In this document: positions 25,243 through 38,500 of the stretch, piece after piece
How the letters are laid out: each line of letters opens with the position of its first letter
Numbering within the stretch: the stretch's first letter is position 1
Assembly: GCF_000524195.1 (NCBI RefSeq)
Contig: NW_020170423.1
Span: 1-64,000 of the forward strand
DNA: 64,000 bases
Origin: Echinococcus granulosus
Taxonomy: Eukaryota; Platyhelminthes; Cestoda; Cyclophyllidea; Taeniidae
Direction of reading: 5' to 3'
Position numbers and translations under genes: made by a program
The notes under the pieces: generated by a model
What the model saw: the letters and a program-made list of their open reading frames with translations, nothing else
The model's database searches: none
Told to the model about the DNA's origin: nothing

Positions 25243-26529
25243 ACTACTTAAGCGTAAAGTGACTTGACAGTGCCATTTAGGGTTGGAGACTCAATCCAAA
25301 TCGCAGTGCATCAGTCCTGCTGGAGAGAGAGAGGTAGTGCCCCAGGTACCCGGTTAATAAGGCTGCAGTTTTACTCCCGTTTTGTCCACATTTTGAGAGT
25401 CTGTACTTTTTGACTCTCATTGGCTCCCTTTGTACACTTGATTATGCTGGCCCAGAGGCAGTGAAGCAAATCTAGCGGACTGTTATTAACCTGTATGATC
25501 CACTTGTTGTCATCATATACCAACCAATCAAATCGGCGTATTCCTGACAACTAAAGTGGCTACAGTCCTGCCTTACGGGGTAAAAACACAGGTTTTTTGG
25601 AATTTAAAATAAGCTTCTTAACTCAAAACTCCAACCTGTAAAGTAATTTATTTCCTTTTTCAAATCCCGGGAAATTAAAGCAGCATTCAATTCGTGCCTC
25701 AATCGTTCCATACTTAATTTGCCCAGCTTTAATGAACTGACGGGTTGAGCCGTCACGATTTGTAACAAATTAATTTTGGAAGAGTAAATAATTTTGACCA
25801 GTCCGTAAATCATGCCTCTGCAAAAGTTTCGTTACTCCTAAGCGGGAGAGATAGTCATCGTTCACGTTACGGACCTTTGGGAATAAAATGCTTCAATGGT
25901 CCGAATTGGATGGGGAGAGCCGAATACTGTCAGCTTGTAGGGCTGGAGGGTAGCGGAATGACTGGGTGGACTCTCTGGTCTCCCTTGCTTTCAACGATGG
26001 CATCTCTTCCATATCCATATTCCGCCAGATCTCCTCCAACTCGAAAATGATATTATTGTACTGCATTATGCCTTCAGGCCCACCTCAGGGTGCTTCATTG
26101 GCAACCCCGATTTAGTGAACGGAGTATCACGTCCTGATGCAACAGGAGAGGCATCTGATGCATCTAGGTAAGCCTAGGGTGATCTACAGCAGAAGAACTT
26201 GCCCTGTATTTTGCAATAGGACTATTGACGAGGTATGTAGAAACCAATTTTCTTCAAGCCCCGAGAAGTCGAAGTTGAAACCAAATGGGCCGCTAAACAC
26301 TGTTAAAGCTACAGTGAGCTAAAAAGGTGTAATGAATAGTTTCACTTTGCTTCTCATAACCTCTCTTTTACGATCTGTTGAAAGGCTTTCCATCACCTTG
26401 CGCAGGAGGTGAGCACACTACTGAGTACTAACCCACCCATATCCCCTTCTGTATTCGTCAATTTCTGCCAACTGTATTGCCCATACTTAATTCCAATATC
26501 TTCTCCTCTTGATGGCCCTGTGATGAATT

Positions 26530-26760
26530 GATTGTTTGTTTGACTGTTGGTTTTGGTAACGGGCCATTCAGGCCCTCCGCCATCGTGCCTGTACTGTATG
26601 GTCTGACCTACGGGTCACGCTAGGAGCCCCAATCTCTTCTGGAGGTCTTCAGGTCGCCTCACTAATGGCAGCAAAAAGCTAACTCTATCTAGAATGACAA
26701 ATACCCTGATTTCTACTGCTGAATGATGAACCTTCGCAGGGCGGAAGGAGAGCATATGCC
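26530..26760. repeat. interspersed repeat, copy 1 (partial)
   Basis: Contains TTTTGGTAACGGGCCATTCA, CTCCGCCATCGT, GGTCACGCTAGGAGCCCCAA and TCTCTTCTGGAGGTC, all recurring in copy 2. Its end, TACCCTGATTTCTACTGCTG, recurs near 34.88 kb. No coding capacity was recognised. Confidence 0.6.
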
Positions 26761-26859
26761 TTGAATGGGGGAATCTGTGGCGGCAACCACGATAGTCCCG
26801 TGGCTTACAAGAATGCTGTCATCAACCGTAGCGGCACTAACCGTTTATCATCTGAAAGA

Positions 26860-27245
26860 GTTCTTTGCGGACCTTTCACCAATACTCTGAATCCATTAGA
26901 ATTGCTAAGACAGATGAGCGGCATTGCAGTCAATTATCTTTTCATATGCATGAAAATTCTACGTTTGACACGGTTGACTCGTGGATGTTTCTCCTTGCAG
27001 CACCGAGTGCGTTGTAACGGCTGACGCGAGAAACCGACCAAGGGGAGCGACGAGTGGAGTGGAGGGGTGACACAATATGTCGGTTGTTTGTTGAACTCTC
27101 GGTTTTTGTAACGGGTCACTGAGACGCTCCGCCATTGTACCTCCGTTGAGAGGCCTAGCCTACCGGTCATGCTAGTAGCTCCAATCTCTTCCGGAAGTCA
27201 TGGAACGCTGCAAGCCCTTCAATGAATACCCTGAGCCTCCAGTTC
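26860..27245. repeat. interspersed repeat, copy 2
   Basis: Shares an ordered set of blocks with the 35.26-35.69 kb copy: CTCTGAATCCATTAGAATTG, GCATTGCAGTCAATTAT, CAGCACC..GCGTTGTAACGGC and AACTCTCGG..TTGTAACGG. Its second half matches copy 1 (GGTCATGCTAGTAGCTCCAA, TCTCTTCCGGAAGTC). Confidence 0.65.
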
Positions 27246-30200
27246 TTCAATTCTTCTGTAGCGCACACCGCGGATGAGTGGTCACATAGGGAAGGCATGT
27301 TATCAGACTGATCCGCTTAACTAAACAAACTTATCAGTTTAGGTGTCAAGTCCACGTCCATAATCTTCCGACATTTTCACACACCCACACTAAATTATTT
27401 AAAACTTTTCACTCACAATGTCGAACATTCACTGCAAATTTATGCTGTGTAAACTGCAAACCTGAAAAAAATAATTGCCTTAGAAAGGCGGGTAATTTGA
27501 AGGCAACAGTTGCCGCTGCGTTTTATTTTCACATCAATACGAGCTATTTTCGTCTGAAAGATGCGTTTATTAACTTTCCTGGTGGGTAGCATAAATTAGT
27601 GTCCCCATTTCAGTTGATCGCCTTTAAATGCAACATTTCCATTGTCCCCATCAGCTATCCAGGGAGCTGGTTTTTCCGCTTGATAAAAGGAAAAAATTTT
27701 AGGGTGCTTTCCTCATCCACCTCAACCTTTATACTCTTGGAACGAACGGACGAATTGGACAAGGGGTACAAATGGCACAGGCAGACGCGTTCGGGGTACC
27801 CTTCTTCCCAGGGGTCCGATTAAGTCCTTCCGAGGTGTCGCTGGCGTTTCATTTACTGACAGCCTCCATCTTAAAAGAAATATGGAAAAATATCTAAAAC
27901 CCTTCATAAGTGCTGGTTACCAAGACAGGGGGCTCAGTTTCTTCATAAGATCTTCTCATTTCCTCCTTTTTTTCACCCTGGTTGGCTTATTACAAAAAAA
28001 ATAAAACCATTGATGGGGTAACAACCAGGCTTCAGCAAATCGCCTCTAAATAGCTTTATAACAACACTTTTTCCATTTTTGATAAAGTCGGACTGCAAAT
28101 CGGTCTTTTGAATCCCTTTCCCTCTTATTGACTGAAGTCAGTGCCGACGGCAATGGTTACCCAAGCATCTACTGCCTAGGTGATGGCAACATTTTTTTAT
28201 TTAGTGATTTACATTTTTGAAAGGCCCTAACGCGATAACATCTAAAGCTGAATTGAGTCTGGGTGGAAATGCGCCTCCCTCCACTTTTTTTCACCCCCTA
28301 CAGTTTCCAGGGCTAAATGCCAGGTTAGATTGTTTTGTGCCTAGAGGTTGTAGAGATAGGATCTGAGAAAGGCTGTCTGCTTTCACTTTCCACCCCAAAA
28401 TTAAATGGTCTTATTGGCTCATTCTTCCTATCTTAGATTTTTTGGCCTCAGAAATGGTGATTAAACCTTAGTGAGTACCCTTGCAAACTCACAGCTGGAT
28501 GGGGGATTGCACCAAGCCCAAAACAATTAATCCAGGGTGTGACCATTTCCACCTTTAATCAGGCACCCTTATCGTAGTTGGATTTACTGAAAAAGGAAAA
28601 TGTTAAAGATTGAAAGAAATCATAATTCAAGGACCAAAATTGTTTTATTGACGGACAGATCGGCTGGCGGGCCAATGGGTTGCCTTGGTAGCCATGCCAC
28701 CCCTCGGAGGTGAAATCGCACAGGCGTCGGTGCCCGAGCAACCAAAAATGAGATTTGAACAAACAATAAAGACATAATAAAATATTGAAAATTGATTTGC
28801 CTCTTCACAATAACATTCACTTGTCAATCTAACCTTAATGATGGTCTAAATGTCCTTGACCTTGGCCCTTGGCCGCATCTACTCACTTTTCACGCCACGT
28901 CCCCGTAAATGTGAGTCGGTAGACAGATTAACCCTTATGAATTTTTGTTTTTCTTTTTAAAATTGCAAGCCCGTTAAAGGGTTTTTTAATTGCTCCGCCT
29001 TTGCCAGACCCCAAAAATGTTGATTGATATGGCCAATTTACAGAGGTGATAACATCTAGCAATGATCGCTGATGGGAGGCCGCTCGGTAGGATTAAATTC
29101 TCAGAGATAAAGTATGGTGAAAAATAATTTTATTTTGTCCAACTGATTTTCCCCTTTTTGCAGGATTTCTAGTCTGTGGATTAATTTTACTTCATTCAAG
29201 TAAAAGTTGGTATCCACTTCGAGTAACTTTTGGAGTCCCCTTTTCCACTATTCTTCTCGTTGAATAAGCAAGAAAAAGGGTGAAGAGGTAAAATTTCCTC
29301 TTTTTAGCATAATATTTGTAGGAGCAAAGTAACCAAGGGGATCGAAAACCTGTTGCTTCAAACGATAATTAGAGACTCTAAATGCACTCGACACACGATT
29401 TAACTTGTAATTCCTTACCTAAGAGCTGAGGAAATAAAAAGATGAAGTAAGGGGATAAACAATGATTCCACCAAACACTTATAAAGTGGAAAAGGGAATT
29501 CAAGCGTCACAACATTAACCATGAAGGTGATTCAATGTCATCGAGTGGTTATGACAGGTGTCAGTGATTTCGGCCAATCAGGGGCAAGGGAGAGGGGATT
29601 TACTGGCCAAGCTGAGGCTCAACTTTTCTTTTTCAATGGCTGTAAAACTGTCCATTTCACATATCCCCAATTTTAAATGAGCTGACAATCGTGATTTTAC
29701 TCTTTCCCCATTGATGGAGAAGTGCATGAAAGTCTCTGGCTTCCATCGTCCTTCGCCTCTCATGAAGTAAGGCCTCTTAAAACCCTACTTTTTATTTTGT
29801 CTACATATTTCATCTCCAGCTGGTTAGCGAATTTTAGACAACTAATTTTTAGGTCTTTTCCACTTGTTTTTCCTTAACATGTTCATTTCAACGTACGAAT
29901 TAGGCCTCCAAGACTATTCAACTATCGACTGAGAAGTAAGTATTCTAATGCGCTGATCTGATTTGATGCTAAAGTTTTAGAGCGGCCAACTTAGCAATTA
30001 ATAAACTAACCTATCAGAAAGAAGTCTTTACAAACTAACAGATCGGATGATACCTATTAAACATTTTACATGCCTTGATAAGAAATTAGATGTACTAATT
30101 CAGCTAGGCATCAACAGTACCTCCCATTTTCTTTGGCCTTAGTCCCAAACATACACTGGAAGGCCGCAGTCTTTAAATTTTTATGATTAACCCACGTTAG

Positions 30201-31107
30201 ATATCGGCAATTTATGGAGAAAGTTGTCCTGTAAGCCCAATTCGGATTTGTTACAAATGGCAAATTATTCTACTGATTTACCGCTTCGGCCAATTCAGTA
30301 GTATGGAGCGATGAAGCAGCCACACATTTTTTTGTAATCAGTAGTTTTGAGTAGTTAATTTGAATGTTATAATTCGTAAAATTATCAAATTGCTAAAACT
30401 ATTGCAATTTTGTGCACCTCATAAAAGAGGAGGAGGGGAAATTCCTCCTATGCTTCCGCCTTCAGGAAAATTTGCCTCCAAATCGGGTAATTTTCAAGCT
30501 TTCTTGTCCTCCTTTTATGTAATAAACTCAAAAATTAAAGCCCATGGATGAAGTATTCAACGAAAATTTTGCAACAGAATTATTTAGCGCTAAGACAAAA
30601 GTGTTCTGCATCACAGCATACACCTTCGTGGAAATAGTCTGTGGATTCTGCGACTCCGTAATAATTAATAGTGTCAGAAAGCTTCAAGCCAAAATGAGAC
30701 AAATATCCTGGCTGTTGTCCCAGTCTAGTCCGTGGTATGTGGCGTAAGCTTCCACCTTCCAAGAGGAAATGTTGCAGACCTAACCTCCACATCACGGATT
30801 CCGCTGTTAAGAATGGGGAAAAAAGGAACCAGGTAATTGCAAACTGTTTAATAAAAATTTGTCTAACCATCACATTTATTTGAAAAAACTGCTGACTTTT
30901 TTTGGACGGGGGTATACGGTCAAAGTTATCCTGAATTCAGGAGGTTTAAGCGAAATAAGGAATCAAACCTTATTTTATGGACTTACAAATAAAGTCTATA
31001 TAAACCACATTCTTCATCACTGTTATTTTTTTCCTCTACTTCCATTTCAAGACCTTTGAATGGAGAAGATTGGCCAGAGGAAGACATCTTACCCTGTACA
31101 GTAGTGG

Positions 31108-31126
31108 TTGGAGGAGGAGGAGGAGT
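31108..31126. repeat. short GGA repeat
   Basis: GGAGGAGGAGGAGG-type simple tract in noncoding sequence. Confidence 0.7.
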
Positions 31127-32498
31127 TAGCATAACAAAAAAAATTCGGGATTCGTCTCCGTTCCCCCAGGGAAAGCGGTGGCACTCGGTCGGCCGCAAGG
31201 TTGGTGCAGTCTGGCCGCTTGCCTCTCCCCACCACTCAAAGAGGTGAAAGGTCAATAACATAAGCTTATTTATAAACACCCAAAAGATAACTCTTTCCCC
31301 TACTTACTAAGGACTTATCGGTGTCATTAATCACTTGAAGTGCCCTCTTTGACCAACCACCTCCCATAATTGTGCGGTGACTTAAGTGAACAGCATCTCC
31401 AGCCTTTCCCGACCCCGAAAATTAAGTAACCTCTGGAACCTGCATGGCTAATTAAAGCGCAGTAAAAGGAATAGCTAAAGCTAAAAGAAGAACAAGGGCC
31501 TATGTACCGATTCTCTTTAGATTATGACAGTCATCAGGGACATTAAAATTACTATTAACCTATTTTTTACTTCATCCACTAGAATAAACATATTTTGCGC
31601 CATCATCAATTAAATGCTTGGTCTTTGAAAGGCTCTAGTAATCTCATTGTTTTCCCTACCGAGATAGGTACACTGCAGTCATAAAGTAAACAATTCGCTT
31701 GTAGAGCTCCTCCTCCCACAGTTGCGTTCTCTCCCTCTTTCATCAGCTCTACTTAATTGGGTAAATGAAGATCAAATAACTTTTCACTAACGAATCGAAA
31801 TTCTTCTGCTTGTGGTATTGTTTACCTTGGATCATGCCTCTAAGTGGGTCAGGAGGGATCACAGCTGCCTCGCCTGAAGGAAATGGGGGAAAGGGATGCC
31901 AAATTAACCACTGGTTAGCCTACCTTACTTTTTCACATCTTGATACTGTACACACCAATTCGGATGACATTGCTTGTCATTTGCCCAGTAATGAAAGAAG
32001 GAAAAATATTCTTCCTTCTAACATCCAAAAGATAAAAGCAACTTTGAAAGGGACCCCTAGACTTCACCATGAAGGTGACTTGAAAAGAGGAAAAAAAGTG
32101 GGACACTCCGTATGGACTAAATCCGGGGTGGGGGTGTAAGCAAAGCTGGGCCAGAGGCTATTTTTTGGCCAGAAAAAAAAACGTAACTTATGGGTGACAA
32201 AACGACATGTTACGTCTATTCGTCCCAGAGGAAAACCGAACCAAAGCGGCGAACTTAGTCCTTCCCCACGAGAAAGCCTGATCTCCAAATCCATTACAGC
32301 CAGCAGTTAAATGGTTCAAACAAAGGGTGCTGTGAAGGATCCCTCGTCTGCTGCATAGGCCTGATCTGTCAGGGGCAATATGAGATCACCGCAAATTGTC
32401 AAATGGATGTGGGGTTCCACCCAACTTATCCACTTTTGATGTTTTCGAGTGCCTCCTTTTAAATGTCAAATTATGACAACACCACAAAGCGGAGGCGG

Positions 32499-32504
32499 TT
32501 TATT
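32499..32504 (-). terminator. AATAAA poly(A) signal of the Ig-domain gene
   Basis: On the minus strand AAATAAA occurs 44 bp beyond the stop codon of the Ig-domain gene, which is a normal position for a polyadenylation signal. Confidence 0.6.
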
Positions 32505-32547
32505 TGTTTACAGAATATACAGAGAGGGACGCATCACAGCTAGCAGC

Positions 32548-35500
32548 CTAGTAATATACAAGAAGGAAAGCCGCGGTAGGGAGTAGAAGGCGAGGCATTG
32601 TGTTACCTTCAGCAAAATTCGTTGTTCTGGAAAAAATAAACGGGGCCATCGCATTAACAGAAGGCGTTAATTGCGGTGCCACAACTGCCGATGGCACCGC
32701 ATCCTTCGGTTTGGCTCGCTTCCCCTCATAGCCAAACGGCTCGAAGAGAAATCCACCTTCAAGATAGACAATAGTTTTGTCATCGCATGAACTAACTTCT
32801 TGAATGCACAAATCGTGGAAGAGATGAGGAACCTGCCTTTATTTCGCAGTCGGATAAAGCCCTCCGCCAAGCCGTAGCGGGTTTGCATGCGACAGCTGTA
32901 GCGTCCAAATTGTCTGGCCTCTGTCACCCAGACATGAAGCACTGATCTCACTCGTCTGCCATAGAGGGTCAAATCATTACTCGATTGGGTCAAGTTAATA
33001 TTACGAAATTGTTCTGGCGACTTCGTGGACGCCTCCTTCTTTAACGGAGTGTGGGAGTTGAGGTTGTTGAGGGAATCACCAAATCCATGCTTCCACTTCT
33101 CACTCGTATGATAAGGTAATCCCTCAATCGTCTTTACTGTGGGTAGATGATGAAGGGCAAGCATATCAAGCACTAAAATGGAAGCCTACCAGTGCAGCAC
33201 GAGGTTGCCCGATGTCCTCTCCTCTCACAGGCCGGGGTGTCAAGTCTTCGGCCATCCAAAAGCCATTCTACCTCGGTTAATGGGAAGGCCTGGAATTCAC
33301 ACACCAGACTAACATTTCCGTAGGGTGCGAAAAAGACCTCCCTTTGGGGCAGGAAAACCCGAGGGGCATCTAAAGCAATGTGTGTGTATGTGTTCGCCTT
33401 GCCGCTGTAGGTTTGATTTTGTCAAAGGCGCTTACATAATGGGAGGCAAATTAGAGGCACCACTTTCAACTGTCTTCATTAAAGAAATTGGAAAGGTAGT
33501 TAAGAGGTTCGTCTATCAAATTAACCTTCATATTACTCGAAAGAATGACCCCTGATCTATGGAGAATGGGAGTGGGATGGCAGTGTTGATGAGCGGAGGC
33601 AGTCGGTTGTAGGAAATGTCTTACAATGGACAGTCAGCAGTGCGTGTTCAATTGCCGAGGGCTTGACGGAGTTGTGAGCCTCACAGAAGTACCACCCAGT
33701 CATATCCCGATTCACCGCGTTGATAATCAGTTTCCCACTGCGTACGAAGATGTCTACAACAACCGTAAAAGGCGCCAGTTATGTTTTGTTCTTAACAGCT
33801 GGTTTGTTTTCCTGGAAGAGAGAAGTAGATTTTAGGAAAAAGTTGTTCTAAAGTTGTTTTTTACCTAATTGGGCGTTTGAAGATGCGAGAGGAATTTTTC
33901 CTCCACCTCCTCCTCCTCCTCCTCCATTACCCTGAGACTACCTATTAAGCAGGATTGTAACCAATCGCTTTTTGACCTAATATTACTAGCCCAGAGAGTC
34001 ATATTGCTTCAAAATTTAATAAGATTTTCCTTCCAGGAGAAAGTGCGCAGCAAGAGGTACTGTCCGCGCGCCGGTAAAAGTTGCCTCAACGAGACAATTT
34101 AGTAAGTAGTGGAGACGAAGTAAAGCCTCAAAAAGAGCCAACAAATTGGTCACAAGCAGTGGCTTGCAAAACGGACAAAAAGCGGGAGTAACTCATGCAT
34201 ATAGTAATGCCCGCAGACCTTTAAGAAAGAGCGTTTTTATAGCCCCACTACCACGCCAGTGGGTGAATGACTGATTCCACCTGAGCATCTTAGCCCTGCA
34301 AACAAAAAGCAAAGTAGGTTTACTTCACTTCAAAAATGACATAATAGGTTCAAAATTTTTTCGTTTGTATTAAAAAGGTATGCTAAAGTGCTAAACGAGT
34401 TTTATAAAGCAAAAGGAGCCAAAAAAATAGGCGGTTAAAGCCATCCACAATCCGATTCCCTTTTATAAGTAGGCATTTAAGTAATGCAATCAGTAACTTG
34501 GAGAGAAAAAGTAATTTACAGACAAAAATACATTTAAAAAATTGGGTAGATATTCAGAAGAGATAATTAAGGGAGAATGTATGTTATGAAAAGGTAGAAA
34601 CGAGGCTGGATCTAACTGATATAAATTGCCTCGCAACGAATCTGCTAGATGCTATCACGAGTCCACTTGGGTGTAGCAATGGGGAGATTTACACCCTCAG
34701 ACAAGTGGACAGGGAGAGGATTAGGCTGTTTCAAGCGAGTTGATGGCACTCCGCTGCCATACAGTCCACTTTATAAGGTGATAAGTAATTCAGACCGTTT
34801 GATCGAATGCTTCGCTTGGTTTCCTTAGGGTTCTACAATGTCGGAAGGGGAAAGCAAACCCAATCTTTAAGGACATCTACCCTGATTTTTCCTGCTGGAT
34901 GATAAATCCTGATCTGAGGGGAGGAGATGTACTGCGGATGGGAGAAGCGATGACGACCTCTAGCAGAAAGGTTGAGAATGACGTCCACCTTCAGAAACCA
35001 CCTCCAAGTCCCGTGGTCTTCAAAAAGCTATTAATACCCAAGGCAACACTAACCATAAACTTTCTGAAAAAGTTTGTTACGGAATTGTCCATCATTTCTA
35101 TGAACTCGCGATGCCTCTTCCACTTCTCTACTAGCTAGATAACACCCAGACATGTATAATGACTGGGCAGAACTGAGATGAGAGTAGAGTGACGAGGAGG
35201 AACAGACGCGGAGACTTATCTCCAGTGCTCTTGCCACTGGCGATGGGCATATGTGAGGGCCTGCACATTCCACCATTCCCCACCACATTCCCTAGACATG
35301 GCAGAACTCTAGATCCAGTGGAATCCTCAAGAGAGATCGGTAGTGTTGCAGTCAGATATCGTCTTCTTACAGCACCAACTACGTTGTGATGGCTGATGCA
35401 GGAGATCGACGGAGTGGGTGCCGGGGACAAAGCTCATTAGAAAAAAGAGGGGCTACTTGATACTTTGGCTAAATCCCAAACTCTCGCTTTTGATAACGGA

Positions 35501-38500
35501 CCACCATCGGTCGACCTGGCCTCTAAGCTGTGCTAGTGGACCTCACCATTCCAACGCCGGCAACACATTCCCTCTTCAGAGAAGCCTCAAAGTGGTAGGG
35601 TTTCGGGTGCTTACAATCCACCTTTATAAGGTGGCAGTTAATTCGTTCCATACGACCGAATACTCAGCTCCTGGTACTTGAGGAGGTGATGCTTTTTCCG
35701 GCAGAACAAAATCTCCACTGACGAGGCGTTCAGTGATTATTTGTCTCATGTAGTCACATAATGTCGGATTTTGCTAAACAACACGTATATGGGGCAACAA
35801 AAATTAATTTCTGTCAATTTTGATAAACATTTGAAATTGCATGAGGGTGGCAATTACTTTTAATTTGCATAATGAAATTACTTTTAAATGACCTCTCTAG
35901 GAAGGATAGGGTGAAAGTACGCAATTTTGAGAGAAGGGAAAATTTTTCCTTTTCCAAATAACTAAAGCAATGAAGGAGAAAAAGAAGGAGTCACTTACTT
36001 TGCTTGTACTTGGAGGCGATCTCATGCACCGGAATCAAAGCGAGATGCGAGGTGCTCGGAACAGTCGGCGGTTGTAGGGAGAACGGACTCAAGTTGTGAG
36101 ACATCTGACTAACAAATGTGACAGTCACCTCATTTTCACCATAAGCTCCCGGTGCCTGTTGAGTGCAGTGCTTGTGATACGTGGAGAGGGGCAGCATCCA
36201 CCATCGGAATTGGGGATAGGGGGTACCAGAGGCGTTGCAAACGACAAAAGCGTACTCACCCTCAAGCAATTCCAATTCACCTCTCGGGTCAATATCCACC
36301 TTGGGTTGAACTGAAGGGGAGAATACTCATAGTACCACCTCCAAAATCCCCTCAGTAAATGTATGAACTGCGAGGTAGAGCTAATTTCTGTCACCCAGCT
36401 CACGTTAACACAGTCCATCAAAGTGTCTGCCCATGACTGGCTGGCCAAGGGAGGAGGTCTCACGCCTGTTTACTTCATGGACCGAGGTACAGCTAGCTTT
36501 AGTTGATCAGTATATACCGGGAAAAAAACCTGAGCAATTTTTATTTTATTTAATGTAACAAGAAAATTTAATTCTCCCATGAGGCAGGTTTAATCGCTTT
36601 CAATGTATCATTTCATCCAGGCTTAAAATGAGCCTTATTATGGAGCTGCCATACACCATAGACATATAAAGTGTGCCATGAGCCTGTGGATAACATTTCA
36701 CTTGTTCAAAAAATTGCCCCACCATGGAGAGAAATGACATGAGGAGAAATGAACGCACCTTGAATGTTAACAACGACGACCTTATATTTGACACCTGTTT
36801 TATGATTATATACACATCGATATTCCCCTCCGTCTTCTTTCACCACTGGGTCAAAACGTAGTTGAAAGACATTTTCGGAGGCTTGAGGCACAATACTGAT
36901 GCGCTCGTTTGTGGTTATTTTCATCCGGCCCCGTGCCAGTAGCTGTCTTGGCATTTTTAACCACGACAACTTGACAATCTCCTGCAATAATCACAAAAAG
37001 GAAAAATTCTTTTATGCATGTAATCTTTAAAGGTGTTTAAAGTACGCGTTAAAACACCCCGATTTGATGGTATAGAAGATAATTTTTTTTCTCGATAGGT
37101 AAGGATAAACGCATTACTACTGAGAATGTGATTCTTGCAAAATGAGTAGTATACTTTTCACATAATCAGAGGTTCTCGCCTGAGGAGAGGGAAACTGCAG
37201 AATTCTACTCTCTCTGTGACTCCAACGTTTTTGAAAGGCTCATTTGCCGAAAATTCGGCCAGCTTTATTCACATGCACATCAGTGTAATCTCGAGGGGCG
37301 ATTTTGTGTGCGTGTGTGTGTACGACAGGCAATTTTACCTATTTATCAAATGAGCCAATGCCTTTTTTGCGTCGCGCAAGGAGGTTAGAGTAAACCCAGC
37401 AAAATATGGACCTTTTAATATATCAAGAACGAAGCAGTCAGTACTGACATGTGTACTTTTGGCAGGGGGCTAGGGGGTCGCGGGGGGAAGGTAGGGGGAA
37501 CAGTTAAATCGGAGGTGAAGATGATTGGTAAATTTTTGGGGAGCTGTTGAAAGTCAGGCAGTCAATTTGAAGGTGGAGTTGAAGTAATTACGCCTAGAGA
37601 ATTGGCGTCTCGAGAGCCACGGAGGAGGCGGTTAGGGCAAGAGCTTCCTTCAAAATGACTAATTGTTAAGTTTGTGAGGTGAATAAAATATTAATACGGC
37701 ATTTCATAAGCAAGAGAGCTATGAATCTTGCAAGTGGGCTAGAGGAGAGACCTTTTATTATTTAGCCTCCTCCTCCTTCTGCCAAGTGGCGAGAGAGAAT
37801 GCAGAGAAGTTTACATATGAAATGAGATTCTGTGGTCTTTGTGGATCATTAACTCCCTCGCCTTCCTTTTTGTCATTATTTATCTCTCCAGTCCGCCTTG
37901 CGTAAGTCATAAAACTCCAAACCACTGTTTGTTAAAGCTGATAAGGCGATCAGAATGTCCGCTTTTTTTACACTTGTAGTTCTTTTCGGCTTCCTGTGGA
38001 TAAAGAAATGCCACTTCAATGCGGTGTTCTGCGGCTTGAGTGGGGAATAAATATCGCCTATTCGCGGACTTGCAACATTGTCCACGATCGTACCCACTGG
38101 TCTTAGGTAACCGTGTTTTTCACTAAAAAACGCATCCTTTGATTTGGAGCACTTTTTCCAAAAAACTGCCCTTCAAGCAGAGATGGAACACCCTGGAGGT
38201 AGTCATCGAATTCTCGCCTCCTTATTGACCACGCGGAATTAGGTCGGTCCCCTTTTTTGCGCCTCCAATTATTTGCTTATGCTGCAAATTGTAGCAAACT
38301 GGTGAATTTTGATGAAACAGGCAGGATCATCAAAGGAGATGCTAGGCGGAGATTTCACATCTAGGTGAGCATTTTCACCCCCTACTTCAGATTGCAGATT
38401 TTGTCCCACTGCCAAGTGGCAAGATGGTGGAGAGGAGGCGCTAACTCTCACTCTAGTGATAAACTTGCTAGAGGCAAGCATAAATCGTCTGTCTCTACAA

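Larger units (their letters stand above)
21318..32547. other. gene-poor intergenic region
   Basis: About 11 kb without a supportable exon. It holds the (GGA)n tract at 25.1 kb, two copies of an interspersed repeat (26.5-27.25 kb), short direct repeats (GTGTTAGATCAGCT twice near 24990-25015) and otherwise unique AT-rich sequence. Confidence 0.5.

Noticed and set aside
24939..25262. 107-residue open frame ending in a long poly-Glu run
   Set aside because: The acidic run is only the (GGA)n microsatellite read in frame. There is no conserved domain.
33180..33200. 17-bp GT..AG interval in the Ig gene as an ultra-short intron
   Set aside because: A 56-bp intron with a better donor (GTGAGA at 33228) ends at the same acceptor, keeps the same frame and is more plausible.
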